Below, one piece after another: positions 1 to 9,136 of a DNA stretch of 64,000 nt. Origin of the DNA: Hominimerdicola alba (GTDB lineage: Bacteria; Bacillota; Clostridia; Oscillospirales; Ruminococcaceae); NCBI RefSeq assembly GCF_900112155.1, contig NZ_FOKQ01000017.1, positions 17,694-81,693 on the forward strand, written 5' to 3'. The notes beneath the pieces are model-generated. The model did not search any database and was not told the DNA's origin. It saw only the letters and a list, made by a program, of their open reading frames with translations. Numbering within the stretch: the stretch's first letter is position 1; each line of letters opens with the position of its first letter. The translations under genes were made by a program, and so were the position numbers.

Positions 1-13
1 TCCCATTATTATA

Positions 14-52
14 CGGGCGTATGAAATGGTGTGCTAAAGGGACAGCCATATT
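14..52 (-). repeat. 39-bp dispersed repeat, copy 1
   Basis: Read on the minus strand, this segment matches 15,663-15,701 at 35 of 39 positions, sharing the core CCCTTTAGCACACCATTT. The core carries short ATGG/CCAT arms around a loop. The other copy lies upstream of xylB. It could be a shared operator or a small palindromic repeat; with two copies in one window the role is open. Confidence 0.7.
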
Positions 53-87
53 AAAGTATTACAGTATATCACAAGCCATATATTTTG

Positions 88-531
88 TCAAGTCTTCCTG
101 CGCATTTTTACATGAGGTATGCCGTCTTCGAGAAATTCCTCCGAGCATACCTCAAAGCCCTCCTTGGCATAAAAACCGATGGCATATACCTGTGCTTCAA
201 GATAAAGCTGTTCAACACCCTCATACATAAGCGCCTGCTTTACGCCCTCATGCAGGAGCCTGCCCCCAAGACCAGTGCCGCGCTCGGTGGTGACAACTCT
301 GCCTATCTGCATGGTGTGGGGCTCATCGGGCTTGACGAATAATCTCAGGCAGGATGTACATTCGCCATTGTCATTCAGGGTGAACAGGTGCCTGCATATT
401 GGGTCTATACCGTCAATATCCGTGTAGGCGCAGTTCTGCTCCACCACGAATACATCGCACCGCGCTTTCAGTATGGCGTGGAGTTCGTAGGGGGTCAGTT
501 CTGCAAATTCTTTGCTTATTATATCACTCAT
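88..531 (-). CDS. ElaA-like GNAT N-acetyltransferase
   Basis: A 147-residue protein of the GNAT superfamily, closest by motif to the ElaA group. The RCDVFVVEQNC stretch at residues 24-34, followed by a D-I-D-G-I-D run, is the ElaA hallmark. The acetyl-CoA loop RGTGLGGRLL is at 84-93. Members transfer an acetyl group from acetyl-CoA to an amine; the acceptor is unknown. The length is that of a complete single-domain protein and no signal peptide is visible. It is the last minus-strand gene visible at the left edge and is separated from the upstream gene by a probable terminator, so it may be transcribed alone. Confidence 0.85.
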   Translation of the reverse strand: MSDIISKEFAELTPYELHAILKARCDVFVVEQNCAYTDIDGIDPICRHLFTLNDNGECTSCLRLFVKPDEPHTMQIGRVVTTERGTGLGGRLLHEGVKQALMYEGVEQLYLEAQVYAIGFYAKEGFEVCSEEFLEDGIPHVKMRRKT

Positions 532-538
532 ATCTTCA

Positions 539-562
539 CCTTAAAAAGCGGCGCCCCCGCTT
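539..562 (-). terminator. Probable terminator after the small gene at 583
   Basis: On the minus strand AAGCG and CGCTT arms enclose a G/C-rich loop and are followed by a run of T. It lies between the stop of the gene ending at 583 and the start of the ElaA-like gene. The stem is short, so this is a moderate call. Confidence 0.5.
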
Positions 563-582
563 ATCAGGAGCGCCTGTATTAT

Positions 583-867
583 TCAATCATTAAAGCTTAT
601 GGCTATCACATCGCCGGAATTAAGCTCTATGGTCAGCAGATCGCAGTCATCTTTTGACACGATGTCCGAGGATGCCACATAACTGCCCTTGCCCCAAGGT
701 TCGTTGCGGGTCATGCTCAGAGAGAGCACATTTTCCACACAGATCTCCACGGGTTCATTGGTCTTATCGAACAGTGTAAGTATCACCCGTGCATTGTCAT
801 AGTCTGTATAAAGCCCTATAAACCTTGCATCGTGCAGTGCCGATGAACGTACCAGTGATATGTCCAT
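583..867 (-). CDS. Small conserved-looking protein coupled to pyrF
   Basis: A 94-residue cytoplasmic protein I do not recognise. It has alternating hydrophobic strands, no cysteine motif and no membrane segment, and looks like a small beta-rich domain. Its ATG overlaps the pyrF stop codon in a TGATG arrangement (865-869), so it is probably translationally coupled to pyrF. Nothing in it points to pyrimidine metabolism. The coupling and the clean stop before a terminator support a real gene. Confidence 0.65.
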   Translation of the reverse strand: MDISLVRSSALHDARFIGLYTDYDNARVILTLFDKTNEPVEICVENVLSLSMTRNEPWGKGSYVASSDIVSKDDCDLLTIELNSGDVIAISFND

Positions 868-1802
868 CAGTCAGGGAAAGCTATTCTGGGCAGGTAGGAG
901 ATTATATCCTCTTTCATGCGGATAACTTCTCTTCTTGCTGCCTTTGCGAAATCCTGCTCGTCGCACTCGTCTTTCTTGTAAGCACACATAACGCCGCGGG
1001 AAGAGTTAACGATAGCGCCCAGACCGTTCTTGTCGAAGCCCTTGCTTACGCCCTCAGCGCCGCCGCCCTGTGCACCGTAGCCGGGTACAAGGAAGAATGT
1101 GTGGGGAAGTGCGGCTCTCATTTCAGCCAGCTGTTCGGGATAAGTAGCACCAACAACTGCGCCAACACCGCTGTAGCCGTACTTGCCCATTACTTCACTG
1201 CCCCATTTTTCGCACATATCGCCCATGGTAGCATAAACGGTCTTGTCGCCGATCTTCAGATCCTGAAGTTCGCCCGAAGACTTGTTGGAAGTCTTGACCA
1301 GTACAAAGATGCCCTTGTCATACAGCTTGCACTGTTCCAGCAGAGGATCAATACCGTCAGAACCCAGATAGCCGTTAACTGTCAGCGCATCAGCACCGAA
1401 AGCCTCTATCTTCTCGCCGCCAACATCGGTAAGACCCAGATGTGCAGCCGCATAAGCTTCCATAGTCGCACCGATATCGTTTCTCTTGCCGTCGGTCATA
1501 ACGAACATACCTTTTTCCTTAGCGTACTGTATGGTCTTGTAAAGGGTCTTCACGCCCTCGTAGCCGTACATCTCATAATAAGCAGCCTGAGGCTTGATAG
1601 CGGGGCATATATCGTGTATCTCATCGATGATGCACTTGTTGAATTCAAGGATAGCCTTAGCCGCAGCTTTAAGTGTGCGGTCATACTTCTTGAACTTCTT
1701 CTCCTTGATGAATTCGGGAACATACTCCAGCTTGGGGTCAAGTCCCACCACCGAAGGGTTCTGTGTTTTTACTATGTTTTCAATAAGTCTGTCCATTGAC
1801 AT
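867..1802 (-). CDS. pyrF: Orotidine 5'-phosphate decarboxylase (type 2)
   Basis: It makes UMP from orotidine 5'-phosphate, the last step of de novo pyrimidine synthesis, in the cytoplasm. The 311-residue length and the GLDPKLEYVPEF start motif fit the long type 2 family. The catalytic DGKRND motif is at about residues 104-109 and a phosphate-binding VPGYGAQGG loop lies in the C-terminal third. The reading frame extends to a TTG at 1808, but the AAGGAGG site is only two bases from it. The ATG at 1802 has eight-base spacing and is preferred. The gene after it begins on its stop codon. pyrC lies about 1.4 kb upstream on the same strand. Confidence 0.95.
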   Translation of the reverse strand: MSMDRLIENIVKTQNPSVVGLDPKLEYVPEFIKEKKFKKYDRTLKAAAKAILEFNKCIIDEIHDICPAIKPQAAYYEMYGYEGVKTLYKTIQYAKEKGMFVMTDGKRNDIGATMEAYAAAHLGLTDVGGEKIEAFGADALTVNGYLGSDGIDPLLEQCKLYDKGIFVLVKTSNKSSGELQDLKIGDKTVYATMGDMCEKWGSEVMGKYGYSGVGAVVGATYPEQLAEMRAALPHTFFLVPGYGAQGGGAEGVSKGFDKNGLGAIVNSSRGVMCAYKKDECDEQDFAKAARREVIRMKEDIISYLPRIAFPD

Positions 1803-1831
1803 CGTCAATTCCTCCTTAAATATATATCATG

Positions 1832-2224
1832 CTATAAATACGGATATATCCCCGTTCTGCCGCACTCCACCGCGAATCTTATATGGTATCCGATGTTTAT
1901 CGCAGGCGGGTCTTTTATATCCAGCATCGAAAGTCCGTCATATGTGAAGCGCAGATAGTATATCTCATCGATATCTTCTATCTCGGCGGTGAATACATTC
2001 ACTTTTCCGTCAGTTGAAATGCCTGTACTTCCGCCATTTAGTACTTCTATACTACTGCCGTCTATTGGCTCATTGGCATTGAAAGAAAGTTCTATACTGT
2101 AGCTTTTGCCCGTAACAGGAGCTTCGCGAAAATGCCATACACCGCGTATACTGCCGATACCGCATTCTGCCGTAACGATGGTCATGCAATTCTCTTCGGA
2201 TATTTCTAACACTTTTATACGCAT
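1832..2224 (-). CDS. Hypothetical beta-rich protein
   Basis: A 130-residue unknown protein. The frame is open to 2350, but that extension overlaps the nitroreductase. The ATG at 2224 has a GGAGG site at good spacing and is one base from the nitroreductase stop, so it is the likely start. The sequence (MRIKVLEISEENCMTIV) suggests a small all-beta domain with no signal peptide. It sits between the nitroreductase and pyrF in a tight minus-strand cluster and is probably co-transcribed with the nitroreductase. Confidence 0.7.
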   Translation of the reverse strand: MRIKVLEISEENCMTIVTAECGIGSIRGVWHFREAPVTGKSYSIELSFNANEPIDGSSIEVLNGGSTGISTDGKVNVFTAEIEDIDEIYYLRFTYDGLSMLDIKDPPAINIGYHIRFAVECGRTGIYPYL

Positions 2225-2225
2225 A

Positions 2226-2756
2226 TCATTTTCCTCCGAAACCGTTGAACCACGCTCTTTCCTCAAAAGCCTTTTTCTTCGGGGCGGCGGGTTCTTCAAC
2301 GCCTTTCCCCACAGGCAGGAAGCATACCAGTTCGTAATCCTCGGGGACATTCAGTATCTTCGCCATTTTATCGCATATCCTGTCATCATCGGTGATATGC
2401 CCCTCGTACCAGCAGCTCTGATAGCCCAGAGCGGTTATGGCAAGCAGCATATTCTCAATGGCGGCAGAGTAGTCCTGAACCGCAAAGCATTTGTCGCGGT
2501 AGGCGTTTATGCGCTGTGTCAGCACACATATCGCCGCGGGCGCAGTCTCACCAACAGGCGGGTCAATGACCTCATGCAGTTTCGCAAGAATCTCGCTGTT
2601 GTCCACCGCGATAAGGCTTGTGGTCTGCTTGTTGCACCCCGAGGGCGCACTGAGACCTGCTTCCATTATCTTTACAAGGTCTTCCTGCGGCACAGGGGTA
2701 TCCTCAAATTTTCCGCGGTAGCTGTGCCTTGCGGATATGGCGTCAATAACGTTCAT
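2226..2756 (-). CDS. Nitroreductase family protein
   Basis: A 176-residue FMN-dependent oxidoreductase of the nitroreductase fold. The N-terminal run DAISARHSYRGKFEDTPVP, with the SxR motif that contacts FMN phosphate, and the GLSAPSGCNKQ segment at about 34-44 are typical. The region around GYQSCWYEGHI near residue 115 fits the cofactor-binding helix. Such enzymes reduce nitro groups, quinones or flavins with NAD(P)H; the natural substrate cannot be read here. It is one base from the next gene, so the two are likely one transcript. Confidence 0.88.
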   Translation of the reverse strand: MNVIDAISARHSYRGKFEDTPVPQEDLVKIMEAGLSAPSGCNKQTTSLIAVDNSEILAKLHEVIDPPVGETAPAAICVLTQRINAYRDKCFAVQDYSAAIENMLLAITALGYQSCWYEGHITDDDRICDKMAKILNVPEDYELVCFLPVGKGVEEPAAPKKKAFEERAWFNGFGGK

Positions 2757-2774
2757 AGTTTTACCTCTGTTGTG

Positions 2775-3227
2775 TCACAGATTTCCGTCAATGCAGAATA
2801 TCGTGCTGATATCTGCGGTGCTTTCGATATAGCCTGCAACTTCATCGCAGAAAGCGCGTTCGTCTTCATTATCCGAATTACCGAACTTCGATCTCAGCAC
2901 CTGTGATATTTTCAGCCAATCCTCTCTACCGAACCAGTTGAGCGAGCATCGGTCAAAATACTCCTGCACCCCCCAGCCCTTAGGGTCGGGGTCTGTTACG
3001 GGGAATATCTTATCAAAAACGGGTATCATGAAATGTTCGTAGTCGGCTCGGTAGATCCGCAGGCTGTCGTATCTGTCCCAGAAAACATTTCCGTCCTCCG
3101 TCATCAATGCAGGACAGAGTTCGATATTTACAAGCTCGTCCTCCGCCGAATACAGCCTGAGTATACTTACTTTTATAGTACCGAAATCCTCGGACTTCAT
3201 TTCTGTGAACGTTTTCCTGATACCCAT
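2775..3227 (-). CDS. Hypothetical protein downstream of pyrC
   Basis: A 150-residue protein rich in aromatic and acidic residues with no motif I recognise and no signal peptide or membrane helix. The N-terminal half reads like a beta sheet (TIKVSILRLYSAEDELVNIEL) and the C-terminal part is helical. Its start is ten bases from the pyrC stop and is preceded by GGAG, so it is probably in the pyrC transcript. A role in pyrimidine synthesis is not implied. Confidence 0.65.
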   Translation of the reverse strand: MGIRKTFTEMKSEDFGTIKVSILRLYSAEDELVNIELCPALMTEDGNVFWDRYDSLRIYRADYEHFMIPVFDKIFPVTDPDPKGWGVQEYFDRCSLNWFGREDWLKISQVLRSKFGNSDNEDERAFCDEVAGYIESTADISTIFCIDGNL

Positions 3228-3237
3228 TTATTCTCCT

Positions 3238-4512
3238 TTACAGGCTGAATACCACCTTGCCGCGGCAGATGGTATACATATTCCTGCCTTTGAGTTTTTC
3301 GCCCTTGAATACAGTGTTCTTGCTCTTGGAATTCAGTTCCTCGGGGATAACTTCCCACTCGTAGTCGGGGTCGAATATGCAGAGGTCGCATCTTTCGCCC
3401 ACAGCTATCTTTATCGGTTCAAGACCAAGTATACGTCTGGGATTTATGCTCATGACTTCGGCAAGCTTTGAAAGGCTCATTTTGCCTGTGTGGTAAAGTT
3501 GGGTCAGCGTTACCGCAAGAGAAGTTTCCAGACCTACAACGCCGTTGGGTGCTTTTTCAAAGTCAGCCTTTTCCTCAGCGGAATGTGGTGCGTGGTCTGT
3601 TATTATGCAGTCGATGGTGCCGTCCAGCAAAGCTTCCTCGATAGCCTGTCTGTCCTTTTCAGTCCTCAGCGGCGGCGACATTCGGTAGTCAGCATCGCGG
3701 CTGAGAAGCTTTTCATCAGTATAAGTGAAATAGTGGGGGGCAGTTTCGCAGGTGACTTTCACACCGTCACGCTTTGCAGCCCTGATGATATTCACAGAAC
3801 CCCATGTGGAAACGTGGCATATGTGTATCCTCGCATCACAGCTCATGGCAAGGGTTATCTCACGGGCAGTGATGCTGTCCTCGCTTGCTCTGTCCATGCC
3901 TTTTACACCAAGCTTTTCCGACACTTCGCCCTTGTTGATGATGCCGCCGTTGATGATATTAAGGTCTTCACAGTGAGAGGTTATTATAAGTCCGTTCTCA
4001 TTGGAAAGCTCCAGAGCTTTTCTCATAAGTTCGGCGTTTTCAACCGGTCTGCCGTCGTCTGATATCGCGGTGATACCAGCCTTTTTAAGTTCATCGTAAT
4101 CGCAGAGCTCTTCGCCCTTCATGCCCTTGGTCACGCAGGCGTAGGGGATAACGTCTATGCCCGTTTTCTGTGCCTTTTCAAAAACGTAACGTATGCCCTC
4201 TGCCGAATCGATGGGGGGCTTGGTGTTTGGCATACAAGCAACACCCGTGAAGCCTCCCGCCTTAGCCGCATTTGCACCTGTGAGGATGTCCTCCTTGTAG
4301 GTAAGTCCCGGGTCGCGGAAATGTACGTGCATATCAAAAAGTCCCGGCACAGCGCAAAGTCTGCCCTTGCCGTCGATAACTCTTGTATTTTCCTCAATAT
4401 CTGTAATTACGCCAATGGCGGTTATTACACCGCCATTGACTGCTATATCCGTGATCTTGTCCAGCCCGCTCTGAGGATCGCAGGCTCTGACATTTTTTAT
4501 CAGAAGTTCCAT
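3238..4512 (-). CDS. pyrC: Dihydroorotase
   Basis: A class I dihydroorotase of 424 residues that interconverts carbamoyl aspartate and dihydroorotate in pyrimidine synthesis. The metal-binding DMHVHFRDPG motif is at residues 60-69, with histidines 62 and 64. ITSHCEDLN and IHICHVST carry further metal-ligand histidines, and IITDHAPHS carries the catalytic aspartate. The length is normal for the family. The stop is ten bases before the next gene and the start is four bases after the preceding stop, so it sits inside an operon. Confidence 0.96.
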   Translation of the reverse strand: MELLIKNVRACDPQSGLDKITDIAVNGGVITAIGVITDIEENTRVIDGKGRLCAVPGLFDMHVHFRDPGLTYKEDILTGANAAKAGGFTGVACMPNTKPPIDSAEGIRYVFEKAQKTGIDVIPYACVTKGMKGEELCDYDELKKAGITAISDDGRPVENAELMRKALELSNENGLIITSHCEDLNIINGGIINKGEVSEKLGVKGMDRASEDSITAREITLAMSCDARIHICHVSTWGSVNIIRAAKRDGVKVTCETAPHYFTYTDEKLLSRDADYRMSPPLRTEKDRQAIEEALLDGTIDCIITDHAPHSAEEKADFEKAPNGVVGLETSLAVTLTQLYHTGKMSLSKLAEVMSINPRRILGLEPIKIAVGERCDLCIFDPDYEWEVIPEELNSKSKNTVFKGEKLKGRNMYTICRGKVVFSL

Positions 4513-4516
4513 CTGC

Positions 4517-5086
4517 TTACTTGTTAGCTGCGTTGTCTACACGCTGATCAGCCTTTTCGTCACCATTGAACTCCTTGATGGTTCTTTTTCTTTCGCAGTT
4601 ATATACATTCTCATCGGAATTCGACATGATGAACTTGCAGGATGCAGGAGCATTCATTATCTCATCGCGCTGTGCCTGAGAAAGGAAAGTCCAGCCCTTG
4701 TCGGAATAAGGCTCTTCAGCTTCCAGATTTCTGTAAGTGATCTCGGAGAACAGCTTCAGCTTTTCGCCCATATCATAGGATTCATCTCTTTCAGCTTTGG
4801 GGTTGAGCATCAGCTTGATCTTGCCTGCCTTCTCATTTACCTTGAACCAGCCCTGTGCGTAGATATGATCTTCGTCGCTGAGCTTAACTATCTTAAATTC
4901 ACCTGAAACATCAAAATAGAATCTGATATCATCGTCCTCATCTGTCCAGTAACCGAGTAACAGCTGTCTGGAATCAGTGCCTCTATCGTGTGAGGGTTCG
5001 TTGAATACGTATGTGCATACAAAAACGCCGCATATCACTATAAGTACGAACAATACGCCAAGTATGCCTGAAACTGCCTTTTTCAT
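4517..5086 (-). CDS. Membrane-anchored hypothetical protein
   Basis: A 189-residue protein with one N-terminal transmembrane helix (about residues 6-28, GILGVLFVLIVICGVFVCTY) and a soluble domain expected outside the cell. There is no lipobox, so an uncleaved anchor is likely. The domain around YWTDEDDDIRFYFDVSGEFK looks like a small beta-sandwich, as seen in DUF5640-type lipoprotein domains, but that link is only a resemblance. It ends four bases before pyrC and is preceded by GGAGG. Confidence 0.7.
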   Translation of the reverse strand: MKKAVSGILGVLFVLIVICGVFVCTYVFNEPSHDRGTDSRQLLLGYWTDEDDDIRFYFDVSGEFKIVKLSDEDHIYAQGWFKVNEKAGKIKLMLNPKAERDESYDMGEKLKLFSEITYRNLEAEEPYSDKGWTFLSQAQRDEIMNAPASCKFIMSNSDENVYNCERKRTIKEFNGDEKADQRVDNAANK

Positions 5087-5120
5087 TTGATTTCCTCCGT
5101 TCGGTATGTTAGTTGATGAT

Positions 5121-6785
5121 TTACTTTATTTCCAGCACTGCGCCTCTGTTGGCTGATGTTACCAGCGAAGCATAACGTGCAAGATAACCTGTCTTGATCT
5201 TGGGCTCTCTGGGAGTCCAGTTCTTTCTTCTTTCAGCGAGTACTTCATCGCTTACCTTCAGCTCGATCTTGTGAGCATTGATATCGATAGAGATGATATC
5301 GCCCTCTTCTACCAGTGCGATGTTTCCGCCCAGAGCAGCCTCGGGAGAAACGTGACCGATAGCAGCACCTCTTGTAGCACCGCTGAAACGTCCGTCAGTG
5401 ATAAGAGCAACTGTCGAGCCCAGACCCATGCCCTGGATAGCGGAAGTCGGGTTGAGCATCTCTCTCATTCCGGGGCCGCCCTTAGGACCTTCGTATCTGA
5501 TGACAACAACATCACCGGGAACGATCTTGCCGCCGCGGATTGCCTCGATAGCCTCGTCCTCGCTGTCGAATACTCTTGCGGGACCTTCGTGGCTGAGCAT
5601 CTCGGGAGCAACTGCGGATCTCTTTACTACGCAGGTATCGGGAGCCAGATTACCTCTCAGCACAGCGATACCGCCGTTGGGCATATAAGGATCATCGATA
5701 GGTCTGATGATGTTGGTATCCTTGTTTGCAACACCTGCGATGTTCTCTGCAACGGTCTTGCCTGTGCAGGTCATGCAGCTTGTATTGATGAGATCCTTCT
5801 TAGCCAGCTCGCCCAGTACAGCGTATACGCCGCCTGCTTCGTTCAGGTCTTCCATATAAGCGTGACCGGCAGGTGCAAGGTGGCAGATATTAGGTGTTTT
5901 CTCGGATATCTCGTTTACCAGCTCAAGGTCGAGGTCGATACCGCATTCATGAGCGATAGCGGGCAGGTGGAGCATGGAGTTTGTGGAGCAGCCCAGTGCC
6001 ATATCAGCAGCGATAGCGTTCTTGAAAGCGTCCTCGGTCATTATATCGCGGGGACGGATATTCTTCTTCAGCAGTTCCATTATCTGCATACCTGCCTGCT
6101 TAGCCAGCTTCAGTCTTGCAGAATAAGCTGCGGGGATAGTGCCGTTTCCTCTAAGACCCATACCCAGAACTTCTGTCAGGCAGTTCATGGAGTTGGCAGT
6201 GTACATACCCGAACATGAACCGCAGGAAGGACAAGCCTTATCCTCAAATTCCTGAACGTCTTCAAGGGTCATCTTGCCTGCGTTGAAAGAGCCTACTGCT
6301 TCAAACATACTTGAAAGGGAAGTCTTGCTGCCCTTTACTCTGCCTGCCAGCATAGGTCCGCCCGATACGAATATTGTAGGAACGTTTACTCTTGCAGCAG
6401 CCATCAGCAGACCGGGAACGTTCTTGTCGCAGTTGGGTATCATGACAAGAGCGTCAAAGTGATGTGCCAGAGCCATACATTCTGTGGAATCTGCGATCAG
6501 GTCTCTTGTTACCAGCGAATACTTCATGCCCTGATGTCCCATAGCGATACCATCGCATACAGCGATAGCAGGGAACATTACGGGAGTACCGCCTGCCATA
6601 GCTACACCCAGCTTTACAGCTTCGGTGATCTTGTCGATGTTCATGTGACCGGGTACGATCTCGTTGTAGGAAGAAACGATACCTATCAGAGGTCTCTCCA
6701 TTTCCTCCTTAGTAAATCCCAGCGCATTGAACAGCGATCTCTGAGGGGCTTTTTCAACGCCCTCGCAAAAATAATTGTTTGACAT
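5121..6785 (-). CDS. ilvD: Dihydroxy-acid dehydratase
   Basis: The third common step of branched-chain amino acid synthesis: dihydroxy-acid to 2-keto acid. The 554-residue length is typical. Iron-sulfur ligands are in [12 protein letters not shown] and in [18 protein letters not shown] near residues 190-207. The C-terminal [19 protein letters not shown] carries the active-site serine region. No T-box or leader is visible in the 52 bases before the start. The upstream gene ends 53 bases away, so a separate promoter or read-through are both possible. Confidence 0.97.
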   Translation of the reverse strand: MSNNYFCEGVEKAPQRSLFNALGFTKEEMERPLIGIVSSYNEIVPGHMNIDKITEAVKLGVAMAGGTPVMFPAIAVCDGIAMGHQGMKYSLVTRDLIADSTECMALAHHFDALVMIPNCDKNVPGLLMAAARVNVPTIFVSGGPMLAGRVKGSKTSLSSMFEAVGSFNAGKMTLEDVQEFEDKACPSCGSCSGMYTANSMNCLTEVLGMGLRGNGTIPAAYSARLKLAKQAGMQIMELLKKNIRPRDIMTEDAFKNAIAADMALGCSTNSMLHLPAIAHECGIDLDLELVNEISEKTPNICHLAPAGHAYMEDLNEAGGVYAVLGELAKKDLINTSCMTCTGKTVAENIAGVANKDTNIIRPIDDPYMPNGGIAVLRGNLAPDTCVVKRSAVAPEMLSHEGPARVFDSEDEAIEAIRGGKIVPGDVVVIRYEGPKGGPGMREMLNPTSAIQGMGLGSTVALITDGRFSGATRGAAIGHVSPEAALGGNIALVEEGDIISIDINAHKIELKVSDEVLAERRKNWTPREPKIKTGYLARYASLVTSANRGAVLEIK

Positions 6786-6837
6786 TCTGATTACCTTCTT
6801 TATTAAATATTATTTCACCCTCAGGTGACTATTTTGA

Positions 6838-7506
6838 CTATTTTATACGCTCATAGGGTCTGCCGCCCAGTATGAACAGTGCTATACCCGCAAACAGGAA
6901 TGGTATTGAATACAGCCACCAGTATTTGCGTGTGCCGAGAGGTTTTAGTTTTATGCAGCAGTCGGATACCGCATCGGGACTCATATCCATTATATATTTT
7001 GAGTTGTAATAGAGGTCGGAATACTTATCCTTCCACTTTTCGACGCCTTCTTCGATAAGCTCCTTATCAGCTTTGTTGCAGGTAATGATGCCCTCAACAT
7101 CGTAGCTGAGGTTATCAACTTCTCTGTTTCCGGAGAATATCTGATTGTACAGATCGGTATCAAAATACTGATCTATGACTACGCATACATACTTTTCAGG
7201 ATCGTTTTCCAGTTCCATAAGAAAATAAGACTTGTATGCACCCTCGCTTGTCTCCTCCGAATCTGTAACATAAAGTTCAAATGGTTCAACGTTGTAATCG
7301 GTAGCCCCTATAGGATAACCTCTTACCACAGTGGAGATCTTTCCCTTTACGTATGATCCGCTTTTTATATCATCAAATTTCAGCTTTGAAAGATCGCGGA
7401 TATTGAGACATTTATAAAATATCACCAGACCGAATATAAGCACAGTGATACCGACCACGAAGGCTGCAATAGCTATTTTGTGAAGTATGTTGAGTTTAAG
7501 TTTCAT
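6838..7506 (-). CDS. Two-helix membrane protein
   Basis: A 222-residue protein with an N-terminal helix (about 11-34) and a C-terminal helix (about 194-213, WLYSIPFLFAGIALFILGG) around a soluble domain of some 160 residues, probably extracellular. The layout resembles small DUF6709-type membrane proteins of Clostridia, but I cannot assign it. The domain contains the segment GSYVKGKISTVVRGYPIGAT. It stands between ilvD and a repeat protein on the same strand. Confidence 0.7.
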   Translation of the reverse strand: MKLKLNILHKIAIAAFVVGITVLIFGLVIFYKCLNIRDLSKLKFDDIKSGSYVKGKISTVVRGYPIGATDYNVEPFELYVTDSEETSEGAYKSYFLMELENDPEKYVCVVIDQYFDTDLYNQIFSGNREVDNLSYDVEGIITCNKADKELIEEGVEKWKDKYSDLYYNSKYIMDMSPDAVSDCCIKLKPLGTRKYWWLYSIPFLFAGIALFILGGRPYERIK

Positions 7507-7532
7507 AAGCGTTCAGTCCAATCGGATAAATA

Positions 7533-8009
7533 TTATTCATTTTTATTATCCTCATCCTCCTCGGGGACTTCTGCCACGGACTCGACATCCACTATCTCGC
7601 CCTCAGGTCTGCCCTTTTCTTCAGCCTTGCGGCGTGCCACGGCATCTTCTCCTGTGAAAACGCTCTTTACGTTGTCCATAGTTCTGGCAGCATCGCTTTT
7701 CAGCTTGCCGCTGCCCACGTACTCCTTAGCGCCCTTGACAGCTGCGCTTGCCTTGTCCTGTATCTTACCGCTGGTCACGAATTCCTTTGTCTTCGTGACA
7801 GCCTTGCCTGCTTCTTCGCCAAGTTTTCCGCTGCCTAAAAATTCCTTGGTGCTTTTGACAGCCCTGCTGGCATCGTCATGCATCCTGCCGCTCTGTACAT
7901 ATTCACGCATGGGGGCAACTGTCTTATCGAATCCTTCTCTGAGCTTTCCGCTCTCGACAAAGTCCTTTGCGTTACCCGCAGCAGCGGCGAGTTTATCCTT
8001 AATACTCAT
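7533..8009 (-). CDS. Tandem 20-residue repeat protein, LEA/apolipoprotein-like
   Basis: A 158-residue hydrophilic protein made of about five imperfect 20-residue repeats (residues 14-113) with consensus T/A-K-E-F/Y-V-x-S-G-K-L, then x3-A-x2-A-V-K-x. The repeats predict amphipathic helices like those of LEA or YtxH-type stress proteins. The tail (115-158) is acidic and disordered, ending in EVPEEDEDNKNE. There is no signal peptide. Function is unknown; a surface-binding or desiccation-type role is only an analogy. Confidence 0.8.
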   Translation of the reverse strand: MSIKDKLAAAAGNAKDFVESGKLREGFDKTVAPMREYVQSGRMHDDASRAVKSTKEFLGSGKLGEEAGKAVTKTKEFVTSGKIQDKASAAVKGAKEYVGSGKLKSDAARTMDNVKSVFTGEDAVARRKAEEKGRPEGEIVDVESVAEVPEEDEDNKNE

Positions 8010-8091
8010 CTTAAAGCCTCCTCAGCTGACAGTGGGCGGCAGCACAAAAGCTGATACCGTCTGCCGTATGCGTTTTGTGATACTTTTGATA

Positions 8092-9048
8092 TTACTTGTT
8101 CAGACCCAGGAACGCAGCGCCGATTATGCCTGCATCGTTGCCCAGCTTGGCAATAACTATCTCTGTGTTCTTTTCGGAGTTTCTTGTGTAAACTTCCTTA
8201 GCCACCAGTTCCTTCAGGGGCAGCAGCAGAGGATCGCCCTCGTTGCATACACCGCCGCCGATGCAGAGGATATCGGGCTGGAAGATATTGATGGTGTTAG
8301 CGATACCGCAAGCGAGATACTTGATGTAATCATCAACTACCTGCTTTGCAGCAGCGTCGCCTCTTCTCATTGCGTTGAAAGCTGTTCTCGCGGATACCTT
8401 GCCGTGATCGTCAGCCTCTTCTTTGAGTATGCTCTCGGGGTGCTTAGCGATGGCTTCGTTAGTCATGCGGATAAGTCCCGTAGCAGAGGAATAGACCTCA
8501 AAACAGCCTCTTCTTCCGCAGGTGCACTGGGGACCGTCAACATTTATAACTGTATGACCGATTTCAGCACCTGCAAAGTTGAAGCCCGAGTATATCTTCT
8601 TGTTTATGATGATACCGCCGCCCACGCCTGTGCCGAGGGTGATGCAGACAGCATCGTTAGCGCCCTTTGCAGCACCTGCAACGAACTCGCCGTATGCAGC
8701 TGCATTAGCATCGTTTTCAACGTAGCAGGGCTTGTTTATATGTGTCTTCATAAGTTCAACAACAGGGAAATTCAGGAAACCGAGGTTGTTTGAATACTCG
8801 ATAACGCCTGTCTCCGAGTTTGCAGTGCCGGGGGTGCCGATGCCCACAGCCTCGATGTCATCAAGGGTAAGACCTGCTTCCTTAACAGCTTCAAGGGCTA
8901 CCTTAGCCATATCAGCGCATATCTCCTCACCGGGTCTGGGGAGGTTAGTCTTGCAGCTTGCCTTAGCTACTATCTCAAAATCCTCGCTTACGACACCTGC
9001 TTTAATGTTGGTGCCTCCCAGGTCGATACCAATGTAATATTTCATCAA
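8092..9048 (-). CDS. ROK-family glucokinase
   Basis: A 318-residue sugar kinase of the ROK family, most likely glucokinase. The ATP-binding GIDLGGTNIKAG motif is at 6-17. NNLGFLNFPV, and ENDANAAAYGE with the catalytic aspartate, follow. The zinc-binding CTCGRRGCFE motif and the following segment complete the ROK signature. It phosphorylates glucose to glucose 6-phosphate with ATP. The upstream manA pair supports a role in hexose entry to glycolysis. An 88-base gap separates it from the gene upstream. Confidence 0.92.
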   Translation of the reverse strand: MMKYYIGIDLGGTNIKAGVVSEDFEIVAKASCKTNLPRPGEEICADMAKVALEAVKEAGLTLDDIEAVGIGTPGTANSETGVIEYSNNLGFLNFPVVELMKTHINKPCYVENDANAAAYGEFVAGAAKGANDAVCITLGTGVGGGIIINKKIYSGFNFAGAEIGHTVINVDGPQCTCGRRGCFEVYSSATGLIRMTNEAIAKHPESILKEEADDHGKVSARTAFNAMRRGDAAAKQVVDDYIKYLACGIANTINIFQPDILCIGGGVCNEGDPLLLPLKELVAKEVYTRNSEKNTEIVIAKLGNDAGIIGAAFLGLNK

Positions 9049-9136
9049 ACTCCAACTCCAATCGTAAATTTGCGGATATTCCGCCTTATTTTCATATTAT
9101 TTATGTAAAGACCGCAGCGGGTCTTATTACCTCTGT

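Noticed and set aside
825..1799. Plus-strand frame of 324 codons
   Set aside because: Antisense to pyrF; composition is that of a shadow frame.
5271..6218. Plus-strand frame of 315 codons
   Set aside because: Entirely antisense to ilvD, which is certain.
6786..6838. T-box or leader for ilvD
   Set aside because: Only 52 bases separate ilvD from the upstream gene and no T-box core or leader peptide is seen.
7480..8793. Long plus-strand frame of 437 codons
   Set aside because: It runs antisense to the repeat protein and glucokinase, is Ser/Ala/Leu-rich as expected for a mirrored frame, and has no ribosome site.
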